Part shown: positions 1-6,096 of the stretch, in pieces
Numbering within the stretch: the stretch's first letter is position 1
Layout: each line of letters begins with the position of its first letter
From: an uncultured Bacteroidota bacterium
GTDB lineage: Bacteria; Bacteroidota; Bacteroidia; Chitinophagales; Chitinophagaceae
Direction of reading: 5' to 3'
Length of the DNA: 7,229 nt
NCBI GenBank assembly: GCA_903825065.1
Contig: CAIJZG010000256.1
Span: 1-7,229, forward strand
Notes under the pieces: model-generated
What the model saw: the letters and a program-made list of their open reading frames with translations, nothing else
Told to the model about the DNA's origin: nothing
The model's database searches: none
Made by a program: the position numbers and the translations under genes

Positions 1-776
1 ACTTCTCCGCCATTTACAATATTTAATAATTCATCGTGTATCAATCCATTGGTTGCTAAAATATGCGGTTGATAGGGAGAATAATAATCTCCTTTAAAAT
101 CAGTTACTTTTCCACCGGCTTCTTCTACCATTAAAAATCCAGCAGCACTATCCCAAGCTTGTAATTGATGTTCATAAAATCCATCAAATCTACCAGCTGC
201 AACCCAACATAGATCAATTGCAGCACTACCTAATCTTCTAACAGGAACCCCTTTGCGAATCAATTTTTCAAAAATTTGTAAGGGTCCATTGGGGGCATCT
301 AAATAAGTATATGGGAAACCAGTTACCATCGAACTTTTTGCAACTTCTGTTCTGGTACTAACCTGAATTTTTTTATTATTCAATGTAGCACCGAAACCTT
401 TTTGTGCAAAAAAGAATTCTTTAATAAAAGGATTATATACCGCACCCAAAATCATTTTACCTTCCTGCTCCACCCCAATACTTACACAACAAATTGGAAT
501 ACCATTGGCAAAATTTACAGTACCATCAATGGGATCAATGATCCACTTATAAGTTGAATCTTGAATGATCTCACCAGCTTCCTCACTTAATATATAATGA
601 TCCGGAAAATCATTTTTAATTACTTCAAATATGGCCTTCTCAGATGCATGATCTGCTTCTGTAACCAGATTATTAATTCCTTCTTTATTACTAATTTCAA
701 ATTTACCATTGAAATAGCTTTGCATCACAGCGGCACCTGCTTCGGCTGCTTTGATAAGTGTATGCTTTAACATCAT
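1..776 (-). CDS. Inositol monophosphatase family protein (SuhB-like), 3' end cut by window edge
   Basis: The reverse strand encodes 258 residues from an ATG at 776 with no stop before the edge. The family usually runs about 260-270 residues, so only a few C-terminal residues should be missing. This is a Mg2+-dependent sugar phosphatase of the IMPase/FIG fold. It has the metal-binding SEEAG (residues 64-68), the signature DPIDGTVNF (81-89), and the C-terminal AWDSAAG (207-213), whose Asp is the usual third metal ligand, followed by EEAGGKVTDF. There is no signal peptide, so it is cytosolic. Family members hydrolyse myo-inositol-1-phosphate or related sugar phosphates, and the exact substrate cannot be told here; inositol phosphatase versus a 3'-phosphonucleotidase (CysQ) role is unresolved, though the motifs look SuhB-like. 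The second codon is also ATG (773), so the start is uncertain by one residue. The gene is divergent from the glycosyltransferase at 883. Confidence 0.93.
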   Translation of the reverse strand, partial: MMLKHTLIKAAEAGAAVMQSYFNGKFEISNKEGINNLVTEADHASEKAIFEVIKNDFPDHYILSEEAGEIIQDSTYKWIIDPIDGTVNFANGIPICCVSIGVEQEGKMILGAVYNPFIKEFFFAQKGFGATLNNKKIQVSTRTEVAKSSMVTGFPYTYLDAPNGPLQIFEKLIRKGVPVRRLGSAAIDLCWVAAGRFDGFYEHQLQAWDSAAGFLMVEEAGGKVTDFKGDYYSPYQPHILATNGLIHDELLNIVNGGE

Positions 777-780
777 ATCG

Positions 781-812
781 CAAAAGTACCGCCGAATATC
801 AGGATTATGAAA
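781..812 (-). promoter_or_regulatory. Candidate Bacteroidota promoter for the inositol monophosphatase gene
   Basis: On the minus strand TACTTTTG (788-781) matches the Bacteroidota -7 consensus TAnnTTTG exactly. TTTC (812-809) lies 20 bases upstream, a 3-of-4 match to the -33 element TTTG. The -7 element ends only four bases before the ATG at 776, so the transcript would be leaderless or nearly so. The match is seen directly; promoter activity is inferred. Confidence 0.5.
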
Positions 813-831
813 GATTTCGTATCTAAATAAG

Positions 832-839
832 CATCTTTG
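832..839 (+). promoter_or_regulatory. Weak candidate -7 element for the glycosyltransferase gene
   Basis: CATCTTTG matches TAnnTTTG at all but the first base. It lies about 43 bases upstream of the TTG start at 883, a sensible leader length. I see no good TTTG -33 element at the expected 19-21 base spacing, so this is tentative. It shares the 777-882 divergent region with the minus-strand promoter. Confidence 0.25.
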
Positions 840-882
840 TGTTCGAGCTGATTTTTTTCTTAATTCGATATAGATTTATTTC

Positions 883-2025
883 TTGGAATTATCAATCATC
901 ATAGTCAATTACAATGTCAAATTCTTTTTAGAGCAGTGCTTATATGCTGTTTTAAAAGCGGTTGAACAAATAGACGCCGAAATTTGGGTAGTTGATAATC
1001 GCTCTACCGATGGTTCAGTTGAATACCTGCGGCCCCTATTTCCCGGGGTATCTTTCCTGGAAAACCAAAAAAATGCTGGTTTTAGTGCTGCCAATAATCA
1101 AGCATTACAGCTTTGTTCAGGAAGTTATATCCTTTTTTTAAACCCAGATACCCTGATTCCAGAGGATTGTTTAACCAATTGTATACAATTTATGAAAGCC
1201 CATTCCATGGCCGGTGCTTTGGGTATTCGGATGTTGGATGGATCTGGTAAATTCCTACCTGAAAGCAAAAGAGCTTTTCCTTCCCCTATTCGCGCCTTCT
1301 ATAAATTAATAGGTTTTTCAGCGCTTTTTCCAAAATCCTCCAGGTTCAATCGTTATTCATTAGGTCATCTTAACTCCTTCAAAAATCATGAAGTAGATGT
1401 TTTGGCTGGTGCATTTATGATGATTCCTAAATCAGTATTAGAACTAACCGGTGGGTTTGATGAAAGATTTTTTATGTATGGTGAAGACATTGACTTAAGT
1501 TACCGAATTCAAAAAGCAGGTTTTACAAATTACTATTTTTCCGGGTCCTCCATCATCCATTTCAAAGGCGAGAGTACTAGAAAAGGAAGTTTGAATTATG
1601 TGATACTATTTTATAATGCGATGCTTTTATTCGTTCAAAAAAACTATCGTGGGTCGAAAGCTGGTTTTTTTGGATTTTTTATTCAAGCAGCAATTATACT
1701 AAGGGGCTTATTTTCAGCGTTTTATAAAATTGGTGCTTATCCTTTTAAAAAATGGGCAAAAAAGCTTGAATTTGATAAAAATCGGGCTGAATCCATGGTT
1801 TTTTTAACAAAAATGACGGAAAATCAGCCTAATTTAGACAAAAATAGCACTTTGATTTTTTGCGAATCAAAGCAATTTAGTTGGAAAGAGATCATTCAAA
1901 AAGTAGAAGAGCTTAGCCATTCGGGCGCTCAATTTCGCTTTCGGGCTAGTAATAGCCAAAGTATAGTAGGAAGCGACTCTAAAGAATCCGAAGGTGAGAC
2001 CCTTTCTGCAAATATCATTTCTTAA
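883..2025 (+). CDS. Family 2 glycosyltransferase (WbbL-like) with a short C-terminal remnant domain
   Basis: This 380-residue protein transfers a sugar from a nucleotide donor, probably in surface polysaccharide synthesis at the cytoplasmic face of the inner membrane. GT-A features are in order: SIIIVNYN (residues 4-11), VVDNRSTDGS (36-45), NAGFSAANN (64-72), the metal-binding LNPDT (86-90), GAFMMIP (176-182), GGFDERFFMYGEDIDL (190-205) with the putative catalytic acidic residues, and HFKGEST (226-232). A hydrophobic stretch at about 264-281 may anchor it. Residues 322-377 (LIFCES, then IVGSDSKESEGE) resemble the far end of the nucleotide-binding domain attached to many longer Bacteroidota homologues; the intervening membrane segments appear absent. 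The start is TTG: the frame opens after a TAG at 871-873, has no ATG before residue 107, and the family begins a few residues before SIIIVNYN. Donor and acceptor are unknown. It stands alone on its strand, 60 bp before the GH3 gene. Confidence 0.92.
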   Translation: MELSIIIVNYNVKFFLEQCLYAVLKAVEQIDAEIWVVDNRSTDGSVEYLRPLFPGVSFLENQKNAGFSAANNQALQLCSGSYILFLNPDTLIPEDCLTNCIQFMKAHSMAGALGIRMLDGSGKFLPESKRAFPSPIRAFYKLIGFSALFPKSSRFNRYSLGHLNSFKNHEVDVLAGAFMMIPKSVLELTGGFDERFFMYGEDIDLSYRIQKAGFTNYYFSGSSIIHFKGESTRKGSLNYVILFYNAMLLFVQKNYRGSKAGFFGFFIQAAIILRGLFSAFYKIGAYPFKKWAKKLEFDKNRAESMVFLTKMTENQPNLDKNSTLIFCESKQFSWKEIIQKVEELSHSGAQFRFRASNSQSIVGSDSKESEGETLSANIIS

Positions 2026-2033
2026 GCGTTTTT

Positions 2034-2049
2034 TAAAGCATTTGCTTTA
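2034..2049. repeat. Perfect 7-bp inverted repeat in the gap before the GH3 gene
   Basis: TAAAGCA and TGCTTTA flank a two-base centre (TT) in the 60-bp gap between the glycosyltransferase stop and the GH3 start. As RNA it would form only a short, weak hairpin and no T-run follows, so it is a poor intrinsic terminator. It could equally be a dyad operator or chance in AT-rich DNA. Confidence 0.35.
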
Positions 2050-2055
2050 GCTTCG
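2048..2055 (+). promoter_or_regulatory. Weak candidate -7 element for the GH3-led operon
   Basis: TAGCTTCG matches TAnnTTTG at all but one fixed base and lies 30 bases before the ATG at 2086. It overlaps the right arm of the inverted repeat at 2034-2049. No clear -33 TTTG is seen at the right spacing. The gap needs a promoter unless the run is read through from the glycosyltransferase, which is also possible. Confidence 0.22.
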
Positions 2056-2085
2056 TAATTAGTAAACAATAACGTTCATTCTACG

Positions 2086-3612
2086 ATGGCAATTCTTGAT
2101 ATCAAGCTTCCGAACTCTATTCTTAAAGCCTTGCGCCTTCCTCAGAATAATCCGAGAAGACAACAATTAAGGGTTTTAAAAAAAATGCTACGGAAGGCAA
2201 GGTTTACTGAATTCGGACAAACTTATCATTTTGACGATATTCTAGTTAGCAAACACCCTGGGAAGAAATTTCAGGAATTGGTTCCCACCTATAATTATAA
2301 TAAGATCTATCAAGAATGGTGGCATAAAACCCTGGAAGGCAAGTCTGATATCTGCTGGCCTGGCAAAATCAAGTATTATGCACTAAGTAGTGGAACTAGC
2401 GAATCGGCTAGTAAATTCATACCTGTTACCAACGACTTGCTCAGAGGCAATAAGATAGTGATGATTAAACAATTGCTAACCCTTCGCAACTACGAAGATA
2501 TTCCTTTCGGAGCTTTGGGTAGAGGGTGGTTAACACTTGGTGGTAGCACAGATTTGGAAAAAGGACCCGGTTATTATTCTGGCGACTTGAGCGGAATTAC
2601 CCAAAAAAAGTCTCCTTTTTGGTTTCAACCCTTTTATAAGCCAGGTAAACAAATAGCTAAACAAAAAGATTGGAACAAGAAACTGGAAGAAATCGTAGAT
2701 AAAGCGCCAGAATGGGATATCAGTTTTTTAGTGGGGGTCCCTGCTTGGATTCAGATGTGCATGGAAATGGTCATAGAAAGATACAAATTGAATACCATTC
2801 ATGATATGTGGCCAAACCTTGCCTTCTTTGTGCACGGAGGTGTAAGTTTTGAACCTTATAAAAAAGGGTTTGAAAAATTGCTAGGAAAACCTATCACATA
2901 TATAGAAACCTATTTGGCAAGTGAAGGTTTTATAGCATATCAGGATCGACAGTATGCGCAAGGTATGAAACTGGTTACTAACGAATATATTTTCTTGGAA
3001 TTCGTTCCCTTTGATGAAAATAATTTCGATGCGAATGGCGACATGATAGATAATCCCGAAGCACTCATGATACATGAAGTGGAAGAGGCAAAAGATTATG
3101 CGCTACTGATTAGCACTACTGCTGGAACTTGGCGTTATCTAATTGGTGATACCGTTCGTTTTGTTGACAAAGAAAGATGCGAAGTAATTATTACCGGCAG
3201 AACTAAACACTTTTTAAGTTTAGTTGGAGAACATTTGAGTGTAGACAATATGAATAAAGCTATTCAGTTGGCTAGCGAAGAACTGAATATCTGTATCCCG
3301 GAATTCACAGTAGCAGGTGTACCTTATGGAAATTTTTTTGCGCATCATTGGTTTGTAGCTTGTAACGATAGTTTTGATAAAGATCGATTGGCGAAAAGAA
3401 TTGATAAACATCTTTGTGAACTTAACGATGACTATGCTGTAGAAAGAAGAACCGCATTAAAAGATGTAATGCTTGACGTGCTAAGTGAACAGGATTTTAT
3501 GAATTTCATGACCGCTAAGGGTAAAATTGGTGGCCAGCATAAATTTCCTCGAGTATTGAAAGGTGCTATGTTAGCCGATTGGCAAAAGTTTATTAAGGGC
3601 GAACCCATTTAA
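2086..3612 (+). CDS. GH3 auxin-responsive-promoter family protein (acyl-adenylate amide synthetase)
   Basis: This 508-residue protein is a full-length bacterial member of the GH3 family. Plant GH3 enzymes activate a carboxylic acid with ATP to an acyl-adenylate and then conjugate it to an amino acid. The three adenylation motifs are present: the phosphate-binding loop SSGTSES with SKFIPVT (residues 101-115), YIETYLASEGFIAYQ (272-286), and WRYLIGDTVRF (349-359) followed by TGRTKHF (370-376). A C-terminal swinging domain ends with a lysine-rich AKGKIGGQHKFPRV (477-490), the region that carries the catalytic lysine in this superfamily. There is no signal peptide or membrane segment, so it is cytosolic. 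The acid and amine substrates of bacterial GH3 proteins are generally unknown, and nothing here identifies them. It is first of four closely spaced genes, 32 bp before a LysE-type exporter, which hints that its product or its amino acid partner is exported. Confidence 0.93.
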   Translation: MAILDIKLPNSILKALRLPQNNPRRQQLRVLKKMLRKARFTEFGQTYHFDDILVSKHPGKKFQELVPTYNYNKIYQEWWHKTLEGKSDICWPGKIKYYALSSGTSESASKFIPVTNDLLRGNKIVMIKQLLTLRNYEDIPFGALGRGWLTLGGSTDLEKGPGYYSGDLSGITQKKSPFWFQPFYKPGKQIAKQKDWNKKLEEIVDKAPEWDISFLVGVPAWIQMCMEMVIERYKLNTIHDMWPNLAFFVHGGVSFEPYKKGFEKLLGKPITYIETYLASEGFIAYQDRQYAQGMKLVTNEYIFLEFVPFDENNFDANGDMIDNPEALMIHEVEEAKDYALLISTTAGTWRYLIGDTVRFVDKERCEVIITGRTKHFLSLVGEHLSVDNMNKAIQLASEELNICIPEFTVAGVPYGNFFAHHWFVACNDSFDKDRLAKRIDKHLCELNDDYAVERRTALKDVMLDVLSEQDFMNFMTAKGKIGGQHKFPRVLKGAMLADWQKFIKGEPI

Positions 3613-3644
3613 GCAAAAATTTTATACCAATTTATTTTTCAGCA

Positions 3645-4301
3645 ATGGTAGCAGCCCTCTTTAAAGGTTTAGCATTGGGATTTCTTCTCGCAATTTCTGT
3701 GGGACCTGTCATTTTTGCCATCATTAAACAAAGTATTAATCATGGACACAAAGCTGGCTATGTTTTTGTAGCTGGGGTTTCTAGTAGCGATATTACACTC
3801 TTACTTATTTGTAATTTTTTTACTTCTCTTTTTCATACTGCTTTAAAACATCAAACATTAATAGCTGTAACTGGTAGTCTCTTCTTGATTGGTGTAGGTA
3901 TTTATACTTTCTTTTTTAAGAAAGTGGTGGTGGATGAAGAAAATAATTTAAAAGAAAAAGTTTTTAGAAAACGCGATTGGGTAGCCATATTTCTCTCAGG
4001 TTATTTTATGAATATGCTCAATCCAGGTGTTTTCATTTTTTGGTTTGCTTGGTCAGCCGCAATTTTAGCCGACTCTGTTACACATGCAGATCCTTTTCAA
4101 TACAGAGCTGTTGTATTTGGCACTTGCTTAATTTTTGTTCTAACAACAGATCTCTTAAAAGTTTCCCTAGCTGGTAAATTAAGGCCTAAGCTAACCGTCA
4201 AAAATTTACATTTTATCAATCGCCTTTCTGGATTAATTTTAATAGGATTCGGTATAGCTCTTTGTTGGGGGATTCTCAGTTTTGGCGATAAGTTAAAATA
4301 G
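3645..4301 (+). CDS. LysE/RhtB family amino-acid exporter
   Basis: This 218-residue inner-membrane protein has about six hydrophobic segments, at roughly residues 5-27, 38-62, 71-91, 112-141, 155-177 and 190-211. The N-terminal GFLLAISVGPVIFAIIKQS (11-30 region) has the conserved Gly-Pro of the first LysE helix. The later NMLNPGVFIFWF (123-134) is the second typical Asn-Pro motif. Length matches the family (about 200-220). LysE, RhtB and relatives export basic or neutral amino acids and related metabolites using the proton gradient; the substrate here is not predictable. The ATG at 3645 follows the GH3 stop by 32 bp, with no terminator or good promoter between, and 10 bp separate its TAG from the next gene. 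Co-transcription with GH3 is therefore likely, and a role in exporting a GH3-made conjugate is a guess from context. Confidence 0.9.
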   Translation: MVAALFKGLALGFLLAISVGPVIFAIIKQSINHGHKAGYVFVAGVSSSDITLLLICNFFTSLFHTALKHQTLIAVTGSLFLIGVGIYTFFFKKVVVDEENNLKEKVFRKRDWVAIFLSGYFMNMLNPGVFIFWFAWSAAILADSVTHADPFQYRAVVFGTCLIFVLTTDLLKVSLAGKLRPKLTVKNLHFINRLSGLILIGFGIALCWGILSFGDKLK

Positions 4302-4311
4302 AAAAAATTAC

Positions 4312-4857
4312 ATGAAAATAATAACTCTGCTTATCTGCTGCATTTTTTCTCTTTCTGTTTTAGCTCAGAGAGATTTGCTGATGCTGAAGCATCATGGTCA
4401 AACAATGCAATCATGGACTAACGGCTCTTATATACTTTTTCAATTCAGCAGCAAACAATGGATCGAAGGAGTTATTAAAAAAATTCAAAACGATAGTTTA
4501 ATAATTGATCAGATACAAGTTCGACAAGTTGGTAATCAATTCGGTCTTCCTACCATTGATACAGTTCATTTTGGGATCTTGAAACTGCATATCAACGAAA
4601 TTTATGGGATGCCAAAAAAAGGAAGCTCAAGTAATCTAATTACTGATGGAAGCTTATTTCAATTAGGAAGTGCTGCTTTTATTTTATTAAATGTTGCCAA
4701 TAGTTTGATCAAGGCAGATCCTGTTTTTGGTTCAGATAATCTTCCAAAACTGGGTATTGCAGCTGGCTTTTTTGTAATTGGAAAAATCTTACAAAACACC
4801 CATAAATCCTATCTTCAATTAGGAACAAAATATAAGTTGGTCACCATACAATTATAA
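4312..4857 (+). CDS. Exported protein of unknown function
   Basis: I do not recognise a named family with certainty. The 181-residue product starts with a classic Sec signal peptide: Lys at position 2, a hydrophobic core (ITLLICCIFSLSVL) and a likely cleavage VLA|QRD after residue 18. No lobe-box lipoprotein cysteine follows, so it is probably periplasmic or membrane-attached. Residues about 38-100 look beta-rich (YILFQF, WIEGVIKKIQNDSLIIDQIQV, VHFGILKLHINEIYGMPKKG), suggesting a small barrel-like sheet. Two hydrophobic stretches follow (about 115-133 and 147-160) and may be membrane helices. The WIEG...IQNDSLII and EIYGMPKKG patterns recall a group of uncharacterised Bacteroidota proteins that I know only as hypotheticals. 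It lies 10 bp after the exporter and 12 bp before mtgA, so it is likely in the same transcript. Confidence 0.8.
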   Translation: MKIITLLICCIFSLSVLAQRDLLMLKHHGQTMQSWTNGSYILFQFSSKQWIEGVIKKIQNDSLIIDQIQVRQVGNQFGLPTIDTVHFGILKLHINEIYGMPKKGSSSNLITDGSLFQLGSAAFILLNVANSLIKADPVFGSDNLPKLGIAAGFFVIGKILQNTHKSYLQLGTKYKLVTIQL

Positions 4858-4869
4858 AATTGTTGCAAG

Positions 4870-5568
4870 ATGTTTAGAAAGATTTGGAAATGGACTAAGA
4901 AAATAATGTTATGGATGTTTCTTTCTTCTCTCTTGTATGTGATTATCTGTAAGTGGATCACTCCTCCAATAACCATTACACAAATCAGTAATAGTTTTGA
5001 ATACGGTTTAAAAAGAGATTATGTAAGTGGTAAAGAAATTTCTTCCAACTCAAAATTAGCTGCCATTGCAAGTGAAGACCAGGCATTCCCTGATCATAGT
5101 GGATTCGATTGGGATGCCATCGAGAAAAGTCTCAAACCTAAAAAAGGACACAAACAAAAATTACCCCTTGGCTCAGCAGCAAGTACTATTTCACAGCAAG
5201 TAGCTAAAAATGTATTCCTTTGGCAGGGTGGAGGTATCACAAAATACATTCGAAAAATTCCAGAAGCATATTTCACTATATTAATAGAACTCATTTGGGG
5301 TAAACATCGCATTTTGGAAGTTTATATGAATACTATTGAAATGGGACCAGGCGTCTTTGGTATAGAAGCAGCGTCGCAACAATACTTCGGGAAACATGCA
5401 AAACAACTTAGCAGATCAGAAGCCGCTATGATCATCGCTTGTTTACCAAATCCGAAAAAGTTTACAGTAAAACCAATGAGTCATCGAGTAAGTTGGCGCT
5501 ATCCACAAATACTGCAACAAATGCGTAATATTGAAGTTGATGAAGACATTCAATTATTGATTCAATAA
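4870..5568 (+). CDS. mtgA: Monofunctional biosynthetic peptidoglycan transglycosylase
   Basis: This 232-residue GT51 enzyme polymerises lipid II into glycan strands on the outer face of the inner membrane. A single N-terminal membrane anchor covers about residues 12-30, after a basic cytoplasmic tip. GT51 motifs are in order: SEDQAFPDHSGFDWDAIEKS (68-87) with catalytic Glu69, STISQQVAKNVFLW (105-118), and KIPEAYFTILIEL followed by HRILEVYMNTIEMGPGVFG (129-164), which includes the second catalytic-type Glu140. Then come EAASQQYFGK and SRSEAAMIIACLPNP (182-195). Length and the absence of a transpeptidase domain fit MtgA rather than a class A penicillin-binding protein. The start ATG is 12 bp after the preceding stop. 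It is the last gene of the four-gene plus-strand run, and its final 15 bp overlap the end of the convergent kinase gene. Confidence 0.95.
   Translation: MFRKIWKWTKKIMLWMFLSSLLYVIICKWITPPITITQISNSFEYGLKRDYVSGKEISSNSKLAAIASEDQAFPDHSGFDWDAIEKSLKPKKGHKQKLPLGSAASTISQQVAKNVFLWQGGGITKYIRKIPEAYFTILIELIWGKHRILEVYMNTIEMGPGVFGIEAASQQYFGKHAKQLSRSEAAMIIACLPNPKKFTVKPMSHRVSWRYPQILQQMRNIEVDEDIQLLIQ
5554..5568. repeat. Palindrome formed by the overlapping 3' ends of two convergent genes
   Basis: TTATTGA and TCAATAA flank a single central T. The palindrome coincides exactly with the overlap of mtgA (TAA at 5566-5568) and the kinase gene (TAA on the minus strand at 5556-5554). Because both reading frames are in register with it, the two proteins end in nearly the same residues, LLIQ and LLNQ. 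As RNA it could form only a five-base AU stem with a five-base loop, so a terminator function is doubtful. Confidence 0.6.
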
Positions 5569-6096
5569 ATCATTCACTGCTTTAATAGCCGATAATTCTC
5601 GCGCTTCATAAGTTCCACTAATAGTTACCCATGGAACATTCTGGTTAATTAAAAGGTCTTTATAAATTTGAAACAACTCTTTACGAGGTCCGTCTTCAGG
5701 ATATTCTCTCAATTCATCTTGCACCCAGGGTAGATCCACATCACATAAAAGATAGAGGTCGTATTTCCTCTCGCAAATTTGCTCAAGTATATATTGGTGA
5801 CATTGTTGAAAAACATATTCGCACCAAACCTTCATAACATACATATCCGTATCAACAAATAGTATTTGACTTTTTTGTTTTTCAATTAATTCATTCGCAA
5901 TACAGTCTTCCATTTTTAATTGCTCCTGCGCAATTTTTAATAGATCAGTATACTGATAAGATTTACCGTTTACAGTTAGATATTCACGTGCATATTCCGG
6001 ACACCAACTACTATTAAAATGTGCTGCAAGCATTGCACATAAACTACTCTTGCCTGTAGATTCTGGACCTATTATTACTACTTTTTTTATAATCAT
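5554..6096 (-). CDS. NadR-type nicotinamide riboside kinase (stand-alone kinase domain)
   Basis: This 180-residue protein matches the C-terminal ribosylnicotinamide kinase domain of NadR and would phosphorylate nicotinamide riboside to NMN with ATP in the cytosol. It has a Walker A loop GPESTGKSS (residues 10-18), PEYAREYL (33-40), YTDLLKIAQEQ (49-59), a Walker B-like LFVDTDMYVMKVW (79-91), and YDLYLLCDVDLPWVQDELRE (112-131) followed by a lid-like EDGPRKELFQIY (134-145). The NMN adenylyltransferase domain and DNA-binding domain of enterobacterial NadR are both absent. Its ATG (6096-6094) overlaps the pnuC stop in ATGA, so the two are translationally coupled. This pairing is the main support for the nicotinamide riboside substrate; a different nucleoside-like substrate cannot be excluded from sequence alone. 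Its 3' end overlaps mtgA by 15 bp. Confidence 0.88.
   Translation of the reverse strand: MIIKKVVIIGPESTGKSSLCAMLAAHFNSSWCPEYAREYLTVNGKSYQYTDLLKIAQEQLKMEDCIANELIEKQKSQILFVDTDMYVMKVWCEYVFQQCHQYILEQICERKYDLYLLCDVDLPWVQDELREYPEDGPRKELFQIYKDLLINQNVPWVTISGTYEARELSAIKAVNDLLNQ

Noticed and set aside
909..1094. Minus-strand frame opposite the glycosyltransferase
   Set aside because: It lies wholly antisense to the conserved GT2 motifs and has no family resemblance or start signal.
2034..2049. Intrinsic terminator after the glycosyltransferase
   Set aside because: The inverted repeat has a two-base centre, only two G-C pairs and no following T-run, so I list it only as a repeat.
2881..3411. Two short minus-strand frames opposite the GH3 gene
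   Set aside because: Both are antisense to conserved GH3 motifs and have compositions expected of shadow frames.
3977..4177. 66-residue plus-strand frame inside the LysE gene
   Set aside because: It is out of frame with a clear membrane-protein gene and has no supporting features.
4855..4862. TAAAATTG as a promoter for mtgA alone
   Set aside because: It is one base off TAnnTTTG, but no -33 element lies at 19-21 bases and the sequence is simply AT-rich intergenic DNA.
5094..5312. Minus-strand frame opposite mtgA
   Set aside because: It overlaps the catalytic GT51 motifs in antisense and shows nothing of its own.
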